64,000 nt of DNA, from the NCBI RefSeq assembly GCF_032362555.1, contig NC_083507.1, positions 6,079,001 to 6,143,000 of the forward strand, read 5' to 3'. Each line of letters opens with the position of its first letter. Position 1 is the stretch's first letter. The notes under the pieces were generated by a model, which was given only the letters and a program-made list of their open reading frames with translations, did not search any database and was not told where the DNA came from. This document shows positions 10,899 through 22,200 of this stretch, one piece after another. Position numbers and translations under genes: made by a program. Source of the stretch: Amyelois transitella. Lineage: Eukaryota; Arthropoda; Insecta; Lepidoptera; Pyralidae.

Positions 10899-13800
10899 CT
10901 AAAGACTGTCGTATTCCTCATAATTGAAATCAATGGGAGCAGGAGCCAGTAAGTCTTGCTGTGGGTTCGTTTTCTTTTCTTTGGACTTCTTACTCTTGTG
11001 CTTCCTTTCTTTGCGATCAGACTTGTCACTGTAGTCACCTCTATCTTTAGATTTCTTTTTTTTGTGTTTTTTCTCAGTCTGAAATATTACAACTCAATAT
11101 AAAACCCTGTACTATTGCTAAGTTTTATTCTTTCTAAATTAGATTAAAAGTAACATAAAAAACAATAATTAACCACATCTCTCTTGAAACAGTTTGAGGA
11201 CCTATTGAGAGCATTGGTTAGATATAAAACTAATGTCCGTAACTCGGAGAGAACTTTACCCAAATTATTTACCTTTATATCGGGTTCTTTAGATACATCT
11301 GGGTCTTCGCCACCTATAACATTTAGAAACGTTGAAAGATTTTTTTGCATTTACCATCGAAACTAATTGATTACTGATTATTTATACATACATACATAAA
11401 ATCACGCCTCTTTCCCGGAGGGGTAGGCAGAGACTACCTCTTTCCACTTGCCACGATCTCTGCATACTTCTTTCGCTTCGTCCACATTCATAACTCTCTT
11501 CATACAAGCTCGGCGGTTTCGGGTACTTTTGACCTGACCCTTTACCAGGACGTCCTTAATTTGATCAAGATACGTTCGTCTAGGTCTTCCCACTCCGACC
11601 TTTCCCTCCACACTCTCCTTGTATATCTGCTTAGTCAACCTGCTTTCATTCATCCTCTCCACATGACCGAACCATCTTAACATACCCTTTTCTATTCCTG
11701 TAACTACATCTTCTTTCACATCACAACATTCCCTTATCACGCTGTTCCTTATCCTGTCACTCAATTTCACACCCATCATACTCCTTAACGCTCTCATTTC
11801 CACTGCATTTATTCTGCTTTCATGCTTCTTTTGCCATACCCAACTTTCACTCCCATACATTAATGTCGGGACCAACACGCCCCTGTGCACAGCCAGTCGA
11901 GCCTTTTTGGATAGTTTCTGACTGCTCATAAAGGCATGCAAAGCTCCATTCACCATGTTCCCCGCGTTCACTCTCCTTTCAATATCACTATCATACTTGC
12001 CATCTGATGTAAACTTTGATCCTAGATATACAAACTCTTTCACTTGCTCCACTTTTTCTCCTCCAATCAAAATATTACATGCTGTCATTTCTTTCTCCAT
12101 TTCAAAAACCAGTGTTTTAGTTTTACTTACGTTCACTTTCATTCCTTTCTCTTTTAAAGCTTCATGCATACAGTTTACCATCTCCTGTAACTCCTCCGCT
12201 GATGACGCCAGTATAACCTGATCGTCGGCATATATATAATATATATACATATACGGGACAAATTACACAGATTGAGTTAGCCTCGAAGTAAGTTCGAAAC
12301 TTGTGTTACGAGATACTAACCAAACGATATATATTTTTAATAAATACTTATATAGATAAACATCCAAGATCCAGGCCAATCAGAGAAAGTTCGTTTCTCA
12401 TCATGCCCTGGCCGGGATTCGAACCCGGGACCCCGGGTGTCACAGGCAAGCGCACTACCGCTGCGCCACACAGACCGCTTTGTTGATAAACTGGCATAAT
12501 GACCTGCAGAGAAACTTGACCCCCTTATTGACTTGGTTTAATTGTGTTTTTACTTGTTTGTCTATAAACACAACCTTTTTACTCAATGAACGGGTGTATA
12601 AAATATTTGACGGCCTCTTTCTGTGTAATTTGTCCCGTATATATTTATTATTTATTTATTTATTTATATTATTAAAGCGTTTACATATTGTGAAAAACCT
12701 GTACTTTCTTACAGCCATAGAAATTTAAGTAGGTACCTAAGTATAATTTTTTGAGTTACTTCAACGAATCTCTTAAAACAAGCATATCTTACCAATGGGT
12801 TGACATTCGGCGGGATAATCGGTTTGCCGGCACCTAGTACAATGCTCGGCGACCTGTCATTGCTTGGTCTAATTTCTGTTTGTCCATTGTTCTGTCTGCG
12901 TTTGTTTGCCAGCCGATCCACGAATGATTCGTAATGTGATTCTTCTGAGTTCTGTTTTAAAAAACAAAAGATTTAAATAAAAAAAATCGATCAAAGATCT
13001 AGTTTAATATATAGTGGCGTTCATTTACACTGCTTTGTCTATATTTCGCGTAGCATAAAGTGGATTCAAACCTAATGGTGCTTTACTATATTATAGGCAA
13101 ATGTGATCTAAAATTTTAATGTAGGTATGTTGTATAATAATAAAAGTTTTTTTAATAATTGGTCCAGTAACTTTATAAGAGAAGATGAAATAAACATGCC
13201 TTATGTTTATTCCTTGTTATCTAACATAGTTAACGCGCATAGCAAACATTTCAATTTTGCCATAAATAAATGTTTAGGCAGTCTTTCTATAAATAAGATT
13301 ATATTTTGCTCTTTATGTATTTACCTGGAAATCGTCAAGCTCTTTTTCAGTCTCTTCAATATCTTTCTGATTTCTTTGTAATTGTTCCAACAAGCTGGTT
13401 TTTTGTAACCTTAGAAATGGTACATTGAAGAATTTGTGCAACAAACGGAGCCCAAAACCGTTTCTCATGGAAGACTCTGCGTACCGGACTGGTGCTGTCC
13501 TAAAATGGATTATTCATCATAATATAATTAATTCACCCTACTGCGGCCATCAACCATGCAATAACCAACGTAAAGATAATAAGTAATCCAACTTAAAATT
13601 ACTATATCATAATACCCAGGTTCAAATTTTTTGTAACTTTCTAAAAGGTCTAGCCTATTCATCAATATCTTATAAAATAACTCTATGGAGTATAAATATA
13701 GAATTATGGATCACCTGGTAAGTTTAGCATGATGGAGTGCTTGTTCAATATGGTGTGGATGGACCTGGCGATGGTGCTGCATGTCACAGTGGTTCCCGAG

Positions 13801-16360
13801 AATCACTACCGGCAAGTCAGCTGGGACTCGAGACAGTTCTTTGACCACATATTCAAATGTCCTAGAAAATTGCAATGCAACAATTTATAAGTTTTCAGTA
13901 TATTTCATTCTTGTTTAACCTTGACTTCTATATATTTTTGAGTATAAAATAACAAATTTCAATTGTAAGGTGGAATCTGCTTTCTTCTTGTCATATCTGT
14001 TTGTCGTGTGAAATAAGGATCACTCTTCCTTGTGTTAAAGGATGCAACTCAATGATAAAAGAAGAAATGCTCATGCAAGATTTGTTTAGGACTAGCATCA
14101 ATACTTTGCCAAATTTTCAAAGCATGCAGTGTTGTAATAGAGTTAAATATGACCCTGCACTGTAAAACAACTTAAGCAGGAATAAGAGAGAACAGCAAGC
14201 TCATAAAACTGTGTCAAGCTGATCAAACTTTAGATATTTGTTCTCATTTAGCATAAAGATAATTATGAAAATATTTATGTATGTAAGCTGAACTTACCAA
14301 GTCTTTGTTATGTCCAACATTAAAATAACACCACTGGAATTCTTGTAAACATCTAGAAATGTGGCATCTAACACTGGAGTTTCATAGCCATCTTCTTGCA
14401 CAGCTGGTGTGGTTTGGTTTTCTAGTTTGAGCCCTAGCGGAGCTTTCTTTTTTGTCCTTCCTTTGTCTACCACCTCCCACACTTCCACCTTAAAAATAAT
14501 TTACCTTACAGATTATACTACTGTCCCTTTTGAAAAAAAGGAAAAGTGTTAGGACCTGTTTTTAATTCCAGAATTTCTTTTCAGTAACAAGGTTACTATG
14601 TTATGTACTTTGGTAACTAGCTATTTATCCTGTTTATCTAACTATATTCAAGTATAAATTGCATCTTTGTAAAATTAAGGAGGACTAATATCTCGACAAA
14701 TTATGTTCATTTATTTTATGTTGTAGTAGACCCTAGCCAAATAGCTAGCTATTTTTAATTAAAATATGTTTTATCCATATGTTTTGTACTTTAATAAGAA
14801 TATGCTTACAGCATGGCTAAAGCAATATGTTTTAGAATAATTAGAGCAATTTATAATATAAAATAAGTTATTCCATTGTATATGTAGATAGGTAATATGT
14901 AATAAGCTGTTGGAAAAACTAGCAATTGTTGGATTTTCGCATGAGCATCTTATCTTTTTTTCTAGTTACTTAAATAATCGTTCTCAATATGTATGTTAAC
15001 ATGAATATGATTCTGGAGTTTACTTTACGAGATCAAGAGTAATAAAACATTGGGTCCATTGTTTTTCGTCATATTTATAAATGATTTAACAGATGTTGTT
15101 TTGACTGCAATGTGCCTCCTTTTTGTGGACGATCTAAAGCTGTGGGGGGTATTGAACCAAAGACAGACGCGGTTGCATTGCATAGGGAAATTAATGCTGT
15201 AGCAATATGGAGTCAGGACAACCAATAACTTAAAAGGACAGTCAATAACTTAAAGTGTAAAATATAGTATATCTAGTACTAGTATACTAGTAACAAAATT
15301 GATAATTGTGATGTGAGTGTGTCCGCATTTCAGTGCCTCGAATCATTCCTATTGACAAGGCCAGGTAGCCCAATGTCACCGCCGCCATTATTAGAGTCAT
15401 CCAGGGTCCGCACCGAGCATGGCCACCATGCACCTACCAACTGCGTACTTTGCACCATTGTAAAGCCCAATGAGTTAGATTTATTTGCTGATAAATTAGG
15501 GCAAAAAATGCTTTTCGTATAATTTTAAATGACATATTGTAGCTGCAGGCTGTATTCAATACTACTGACCTTTATGTGATATCATAATAAGTAATTATAT
15601 CGTAATTTTATGTTACTAATATATAGTAATTGTATATCATTCTACTTTAAATTTAACTTGTAAGCATTTTGAATGTAATATATGTTAGCTTGTAAGATGT
15701 ATTGAATACATAAATCAACTTACTTTGACAATATAATCTGTATTTTTATAAGTCCAATGTATAGGTGCCACTTGAATTTGATCTGTAGGCACATATTCTT
15801 CTATAAAAGCCCCACCTTGAAGTCTTTGAAGAAGGCAAGACTTGCCCACATTTCTGTCTCCTTTGATAAGTATTTTCACTGCAACGGAATCAATTTGAAT
15901 AATATTTCGAATGATTTAAATTTAACAATAATTAAGTTGTATATAAGTTAAAAATAATACTTTGTTGCCAACCTCCAAAAACTATTTTAAAATAGGATTT
16001 TTGGTGGCCACAACAGTGAAAAAGTATTGTATACTCGATAAATAAATTTTCATTTACAGTCTGAGAATAAATTGTTAAAATACACCAGCTGCTTTTGAAT
16101 GACACTTGTAAATAACGCGATGGGCCGCAGCAACCTGTTTATTAGAATTATATTAACGTTTAGAACACGTGTGTGTCTTCTCGAGATTAAACAACCTGTC
16201 TCGACTATAACGGATAGAAGCAAAGTAATATATATATATTGATATTACTGTTGAAATGAACTCCTCTAGAAAATTTCTTCTGTAGCGAGGAAGACATTGG
16301 CATCGGAGCTGGACAACGATCGTCGTTGAGTTTCGTCAGTTTTTTGAGAGCGGAAAACAT
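10899..16360 (-). CDS. Rabl6: Rab-like GTPase RABL6
   Basis: Exons, in transcript order: 16360-16249, 15878-15724, 14488-14298, 13861-13715, 13499-13325, 12951-12793, (gap), 11313-11273 and 11078-10899 (stop TAG). The start MFSALKKL is the family N-terminus. The P-loop GDRNVGKS is in exon 2. [10 protein letters not shown] replaces the usual DxxG and GNHCD stands for NKxD, both as in RABL6. The last exon is Lys-rich ([10 protein letters not shown]), a likely nuclear signal, and ends [12 protein letters not shown]6 binds GTP and is linked to cell-cycle control in mammals. Exon 12951-12793 ends in phase 0, but 11313-11273 needs one base from a preceding exon. At least one exon of the disordered middle is therefore unplaced in 11314-12792, where two or more transposons sit. 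Confidence 0.88.
11388..12240 (-). mobile_element. 5'-truncated RTE-type LINE
   Basis: One open frame (to about 11402) starts at the reverse transcriptase YADD motif ([11 protein letters not shown]). It runs through the RT thumb and the C-terminal region ([21 protein letters not shown]) to a stop at the 3' tail. The tail ends in TATG-type repeats (TACATACATACAT on the plus strand). Endonuclease and the first part of RT are missing, as expected of 5' truncation during insertion. The remaining frame has no stops, so the insertion is fairly young. It lies in an intron of Rabl6 and may explain why an exon there is hard to place. Confidence 0.85.
12250..12479 (-). mobile_element. tRNA-headed SINE, nearly complete
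   Basis: On the minus strand the head at 12478 has an A box (GTGGCGCAGCGGTAGTGCG) and a B box (GGTTCGAATCCC). A body through GATGTTTATCTATATAAG follows, and a tail with CGAACTTACTTCGAGG. The same body appears in pieces at 42055-43195 and 3520-3585. The upstream part resembles a tRNA but the 3' arm does not close a cloverleaf. Confidence 0.8.
12610..12668 (+). mobile_element. Inverted SINE tail fragment
   Basis: CTGTGTAATTTGTCCCGTAT at 12621-12640 is the reverse complement of the sequence at the end of the neighbouring SINE (about 12252-12271). It is followed by an ATTT-repeat tail. It looks like the 3' end of a second, opposite SINE copy. Confidence 0.55.
15040..15230 (+). mobile_element. 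LINE reverse transcriptase relic
   Basis: The plus strand encodes [11 protein letters not shown], then [11 protein letters not shown]. This is the motif B-C region of a Jockey/CR1-type reverse transcriptase (FADD changed to FVDD). The frame is broken and short. It lies in the second Rabl6 intron, antisense to the gene. Confidence 0.65.
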
Positions 16361-17569
16361 TTTTATTTCTCTCTTCTTAACGCATATGACAATAAGCACC
16401 TATATATTATAGAAAGTGGCAAAACTTTTGCTGCCAAAAGGTAGGTAGGCACAATCCCTTTCGTTCGTCCTATGCACAAAAAAATATTTTAATTTTGTTT
16501 ACGTGACGTTGAGTTGACTTGACATCAACTGCATCAAAGTAATATTGATCTGAGGTTGACATTGACAATTTTAACTGACAAATGTACCAAAAACAAAAAG
16601 AAGTAGTTTTCTTGTCTTCGTTTTGGCAATCAAAATTAAACCTCAAAAGAGTTTATTTTTCCAATGGTTTATACAGAAAATTCATCATAAAATGGGAGCC
16701 AACAGTCTCGAAAAGACTGAAAGACCACGTACATCTGAATATTATTTATTGACGTGGTGGAGATATTGAATCGAAAGACTGACTGACGTTTAATAAATTT
16801 AAGACCATGTTGTACTCATATTATGCAAATAAAAGTTTGAATTTGAATTAGGTACCTATCTATTTAAGTTGATTACCAAAGTCTATTTGGCTTCCGATTA
16901 AACGCGTATGTACAGCTTAGAATAGAACTTTTCCTCCTTAATTTATCACAGAATTAGGGTTGTCTCTAGCCAAAGAGAAAATAACCACTACGTTTTTATC
17001 ACTAGCGTAATGAGTTTGAGGTTCTTACTTATTTTGGTTTAATTGCAATTTTGATAAGTTAATTTATGTTTGGTGACCTACATACGTCTTTTTGCCTTAA
17101 GGGAGCCAACCGTCTTAGGTACTTGTATCTTAAAGAGAAAGGATTTTTAATTGAATGTCTAGAAATTGAGTGGTGTGTGGCTGGAATAAAACTGCACATC
17201 AAGTTATTTTTTTATTTACAAATAGATAGGTATTTACCTACTTAACAGATAGTTTATTGAAAGTGTAAATATGCTCTTCACAAGTAAATTAAGTAAAATA
17301 TATTTCTTAGGAAATTTGTTTGGTAATTATTAAAACATATCATAATCACATCTTTATTCCTTATGAGGTAGACTGTGCCAACAAGCTTTTCATGGCTGTT
17401 AGGGCACATAAGCATATTATATGGAACCTCCTGACTTCAATTGAAAGGGTAGTTTATGAAAAGCAAAAACTTTCATTTTTTATCATTACTTTATCCTCTA
17501 GGTAAGTATTTTATAAACATTATCTAACATGATGCAAACCCTAAGAATATGATCTAAGCCCAAACCTTA
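16361..17569. other. Rabl6 upstream region and spacer
   Basis: The sequence next to 16361 should hold the Rabl6 5' UTR and promoter. A short diverged piece of the RTE-tailed retroelement, in minus orientation, is visible near 16690-16745 (CCAACAGTCTCGAAAAGACT). The rest is AT-rich with no recognised gene. The right end would be the SMIM8 3' UTR. Confidence 0.5.
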
Positions 17570-18344
17570 CTAATCCCATTTTGATTTTTTTTTCTCAAAT
17601 ATTTCTTTACCATCTTTGTCTACTGCAGCATAATAACCCATAGATTCATATTTACTCCTCATATATGCGATATAGCCTAAAGCTATTCCAAAGCATGCTA
17701 GTCCTATACTCATTATGACTATGTTCTGAAAACAAAATAAAACTAATTAGTTCTCTTAACAAGCTAAATAATTAATCATAATAAATTTTTGTTTGTAATG
17801 ATTGGTCTCATATAAATTAATATTGATTTTGACACAAGATTGATGCAACCCTTGCAGAAACTTATAATAGTGTAATGCCCTTGCATACCTAAGTTAAATG
17901 ATATTATTTTGAATTGCTGCAGCAATAATCATAATCTGTAGTTCAGATTTATAAAGAATTGAAATTAAACATATTATTTTAATTATCAGTATGTCATTTC
18001 CACTTTGGTAGTATTTCCAGGAATACTTCCAACCAACTTGTGCCCCAGAATCAATACATCAGACCTAACTTACACTGTAGTCTGGTACCTGCCTTCTGAC
18101 AAACAAATAAATATTCCACTCATTCATTGACAAGGAAAAAGGGTTTGGTACTTTTATAATATTACCTAAGTGAAGTTTGTATGTTACTAAAGAACTTTTC
18201 TCAATCAGTCGTAAAAACCAAGAAAATAAAAAGCATTCTTACTGGTTTAGCATAAAGCTCAAAATTGATGACTCGAAATGCTGCACTGGACCTAAGCGAG
18301 CGCAGGCCTTCACCAGGTTTTTCAGTACTTTTATCATTAGACAT
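17570..18344 (-). CDS. Smim8: Small integral membrane protein 8
   Basis: Two exons: 18344-18243 (34 codons from ATG) and 17725-17570 (stop TAG), giving 85 residues. The first exon has a short polar head and the conserved AAFRVINFELYAKP block. The second begins with a hydrophobic span of about 20 residues (IVIMSIGLACFGIALGYIAY). It ends YYAAVDKDGKEIF...KKSKWD, and the terminal SKWD is shared with vertebrate SMIM8. The family is a single-pass membrane protein of poorly known function. The gene is divergent from the HCF-like gene, with starts 858 bp apart. Confidence 0.85.
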
Positions 18345-19202
18345 GTTTTAGGTTTTATACTTTTTCCTAAAAAACCTGAAATTATGAGTAAGGAAACTGG
18401 TCAACGTAAATGCTATTTTCACGCTATGGAAGTGAAAAATAAATATTTCAATTAATTATTGACAAAATAATACCTACAAACCTGGTCGGAATCTTATTTA
18501 TTAATTTTTTTGTAAATTCTGTCAGAATTCAGATATTACATTATAATTCAAAAATCTACGCTCGAAAGAAATTGATATTTCGATTGACGTTTGATTGATT
18601 TTTCATGACAGTGACATACGAACGAGGCATAAGAAATCTCAGTAGAGTTCAGGTCAGGTGGTTTGAAATAGGGGTAGAAAAAGGTGAGGGTTATCATAAC
18701 GGCTATATCTTGCCAATGCGCTATGTTAATGTGCTGACAGAGACATAATATTGTGTCATCAATTTATCATCCATAAATCATTTCATAGCCGCCTTCAGTT
18801 TAATTTAAATTACGCAATTAAAATCATGATAACTATGACGCTGTTCTCATATCTGATAAAAAATATTTTTATAGTAATATATTAGTCTTAGCTATTATTT
18901 AAATATTTTTAGTATATTAATAAAAAAAAATATGAGTAATGTAAAGAATAGCTCGTGCAGCGTGCCGCTGACATTGTCCGACTTAAGTCTGATCATAATC
19001 ATGGTCTTAACTCATGAATAAAAAAATATATATGACGCCAAGTTGACAAGTTGGCACTATGGTTTTGATTTAAGTTGTTCTACTGTCAAGAATAATTTAA
19101 TATTACTGAAATTGTGGTAAAATCTTAGTTATTTTCACATAATTTTGTTTTTTATTTCAATATTTCTTGTAATTATTTACGTGTTCTATCAATTGCTTAA
19201 AG
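18345..19202. other. Divergent SMIM8/HCF promoter region
   Basis: This 858-bp spacer separates the two start codons and must carry both 5' UTRs and promoters. It is AT-rich. I see no TATA or initiator element I would commit to, and no Kelch-type coding sequence that would extend the HCF-like gene upstream. Confidence 0.5.
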
Positions 19203-22200
19203 ATGGAATCGGACTCTGCTCTTCCTGGTGATATCTCTGCCGATGGCGGGGAAGTGTCCGCTTTAGCTGAAAGCCATTCAGAGGAAGCTGTTGCTGATAT
19301 AGAAGAAAATAATGTAACTAGTCAGGATTCTGAAGCAGCTACTGCAGAGGATTCAGGTAAAACAAATTTACTTTTTGGTACTACCCGAATCTTTACCAAC
19401 TAAGCCAATTTCAACCACATTTCATGCGACACTTCAATTTCCTATAAAAGTATGATATTATTTTTCTTATAATAATTAATATATATATTCTTTGTGTAAC
19501 TAAAAAAATATATTAATATATGCAAAAACTTAAATGTAGTGGTGAATGGTGTTCCTCCCACAAGCAGCAGTGGTGTTTTGGATATTGAGTCTGGTGGTCA
19601 GTCTTTGGGAGGTGTTGAGGACCAGCCTTCTGCTGAACAAGGTAATAGGGAACTAACCAAATAAATATCATGGTCATCTTACATAAATGGGGATCAAATT
19701 CAAAATCAATTCAAAGTATTAATGTTTGATATTATGATTTCTATTTAGTATTTTTGCGATAAAAATATATATCACACTGCTAAAAATCATATCAGTACAC
19801 AAGGAATTAACAACTCATAATAATTTTTAAATGATGTTTCTTAACAACAAACCTACTCTTAATGTCCAAATCAGAGACAGATTGCTGGGAAAACAGAATA
19901 AAAAAAGGATGTAAATTAAGTTTTCTTATAAACAAGAACATTTATAACCATAGTAATAGGGGAACCTGACCTGCCATTGCTAATCTATGAAAACAGTATT
20001 CATTATCATTAAACTTGCATTTGACTGCTTTTTATTTTGTATAATTCTGGGTAAAATTCTCATATCATCACTTTCCAATATTTTTTTGTTTATCATTTAT
20101 TAGATTTCCATTTTCAAAGGTTTTGTATAAAATAGCAAATTTTTTGTCAGGTTAGCATTTATTACTGATTTAAATTTCTTTGTAATCATCTAAATAACAG
20201 AGTTCAGTAAAAACTTATCTTATATATAACACATATAAAGAAAAATTTTTATATTTGGGCAAGATGAGATTGAATTATTTTTGATACTATAAATGTTGGA
20301 GTATAAAATTAAAAAGGTTTATGTGTACATTTGGTTTTTGTCTTTGCAGCGAATGCAGAAGAGGAAATGGATATTGATGATACAACTGCTGGAACTGTAG
20401 CTGATGAGTCTGCTTACATTGGCGACAACTGCTTGTCTACACCAGTAAGCACAGATTATTTATAACATGTAAAATTATAATCTAACTAATTTCCTTTTAG
20501 AACTACAAACCTAATTTCATATCTCTAGATTAAGTGATTTGGGCTGTGGATTGATAATTTCCTTCCTCTGTTCCCAATTTTACTGAGGAATTGATTTAGT
20601 AGTTTTATGTTTTTTTACAAACAAAAATAATAGTATTTCATCTAAGGTTATGTCCTTAACATAAATAGAAAAATTATTTTTTTAGAAATTTCTATTACAC
20701 ATCCAAGTAAGACAGGGATATAATTTTAACTATTTTACAAGGCAGTCACAGAAGACAATTCACCGCAAGACACAGACAATCTGGACCCTCTGATGAAAGA
20801 GCAGGGTTTGGACGAGACAGAGGGCGGTGAAGCTGCTTCAGAGGAATCTCCTGATCAGTCAATAAGTTCAGCCATGCCTATTGATAGCGGCATGTGTGAG
20901 GGTGATGGTGCTCCAATTGCCCAAGACGGTAAGACTTTGTTTACTGTTTTTATGAAATCATCTTTAAGGACTAAGAGGAGATATAGAGGACAAAGAAGAT
21001 ATGTTTCCTTTTGACCGCTGTGTTATTGACCTTGAGCTACATCTAGTCTTAAATTTTTCTTCAAATCTTGAAGTTGTAATTACATTATTTTCTATTTGTA
21101 GAAGGATAATATCTGCAGTTTTTATTTCTATTTTAAAGGGAAGTAAAATATATTTCTTTGCATGTTTATAACAGATGAATCAAGTACAATGGATGAAGAT
21201 ATGGGTGGAGGAGAAGGCGTGGCAAGTAGTGATGACGTGAATGACATCAGCAGCGCAGCGCAAGCTCTTAGCACTGGGATAAGGTAAGTAAACTAAATGT
21301 ATTCTGATATTATTACTAATATTAGCACAATTGTCATTTGTTGGACTATTTGGGCTGGACTAAAACTTTCCTTATTATTGATTTCACATTGTTTCAGTTT
21401 TGAAGTGGTTATTGATGTTTAATTTTATATGAATGCATATTGGAAATCTCTCATCTGGTTGGTTTTTTTTATACTGTTAGACCTGGGTTTTAATATTTAT
21501 GATTGTTTTCATTAATCATGTTCAGTTATAAAGTGTATGTTGTTGATGTTGGGTGTTCATCTGAGTTTAAATGTCTGTTTTATAATATCCTACAGACTGG
21601 ATCTAGATCCACTGACAAAGACACAACCTGATTCATAAAATATTTTGAATAATAAGTGGTAAAAGTATGGATTCCTCGATTTCCTTCAAATTATGCAATT
21701 GATGAATAAAATTAAAACAGAAGCATAGCTAATGTCATTGATATTTTGACTAAATCCAGTGAAGAAATCCTGGAACGAGTTTTAGTGGTATAGGTGGTGG
21801 TGTAGTTTAGTCCTTAAATTCGTCGTAATAAATGTTTTACGCAGTTCAAGTACAGCGGAGGGCGGCGCTGATATTTCCAGCAGCGGACAGGGTGAAGCCA
21901 CTCTTATATCCTCCACGGCGAACGGTCCGGCAGTACTGCACTCCTTCTCCATGACCCCTCAACAACAGCATGCCAATGAGTTCGTAGTTTTTTGTTTAAA
22001 GCCGACACACAAATCGCCGATGCGTATTTCTAACAAAATTTCAAGTAACACAAGAATGAATGCGGTTTTGGTGTGGGTTTTAGTTATTAGCTATTTAACT
22101 AAACTTTAAGTATTCACGTTTGTATTTGGTATTAAGACTTTAAGGTATTTCATATTTTTTTTGTGTAGTTTATATTTCACGATTATTTTTTTATCAAATA

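Noticed and set aside
12400-12479. tRNA gene on the minus strand
   Set aside because: A and B boxes are good but the acceptor stem and 3' half do not close, and the body matches SINE copies elsewhere in the window.
15313-15522. 69-codon plus-strand frame after the LINE relic
   Set aside because: [18 protein letters not shown] is suggestive, but I could not assign it to any element or gene.
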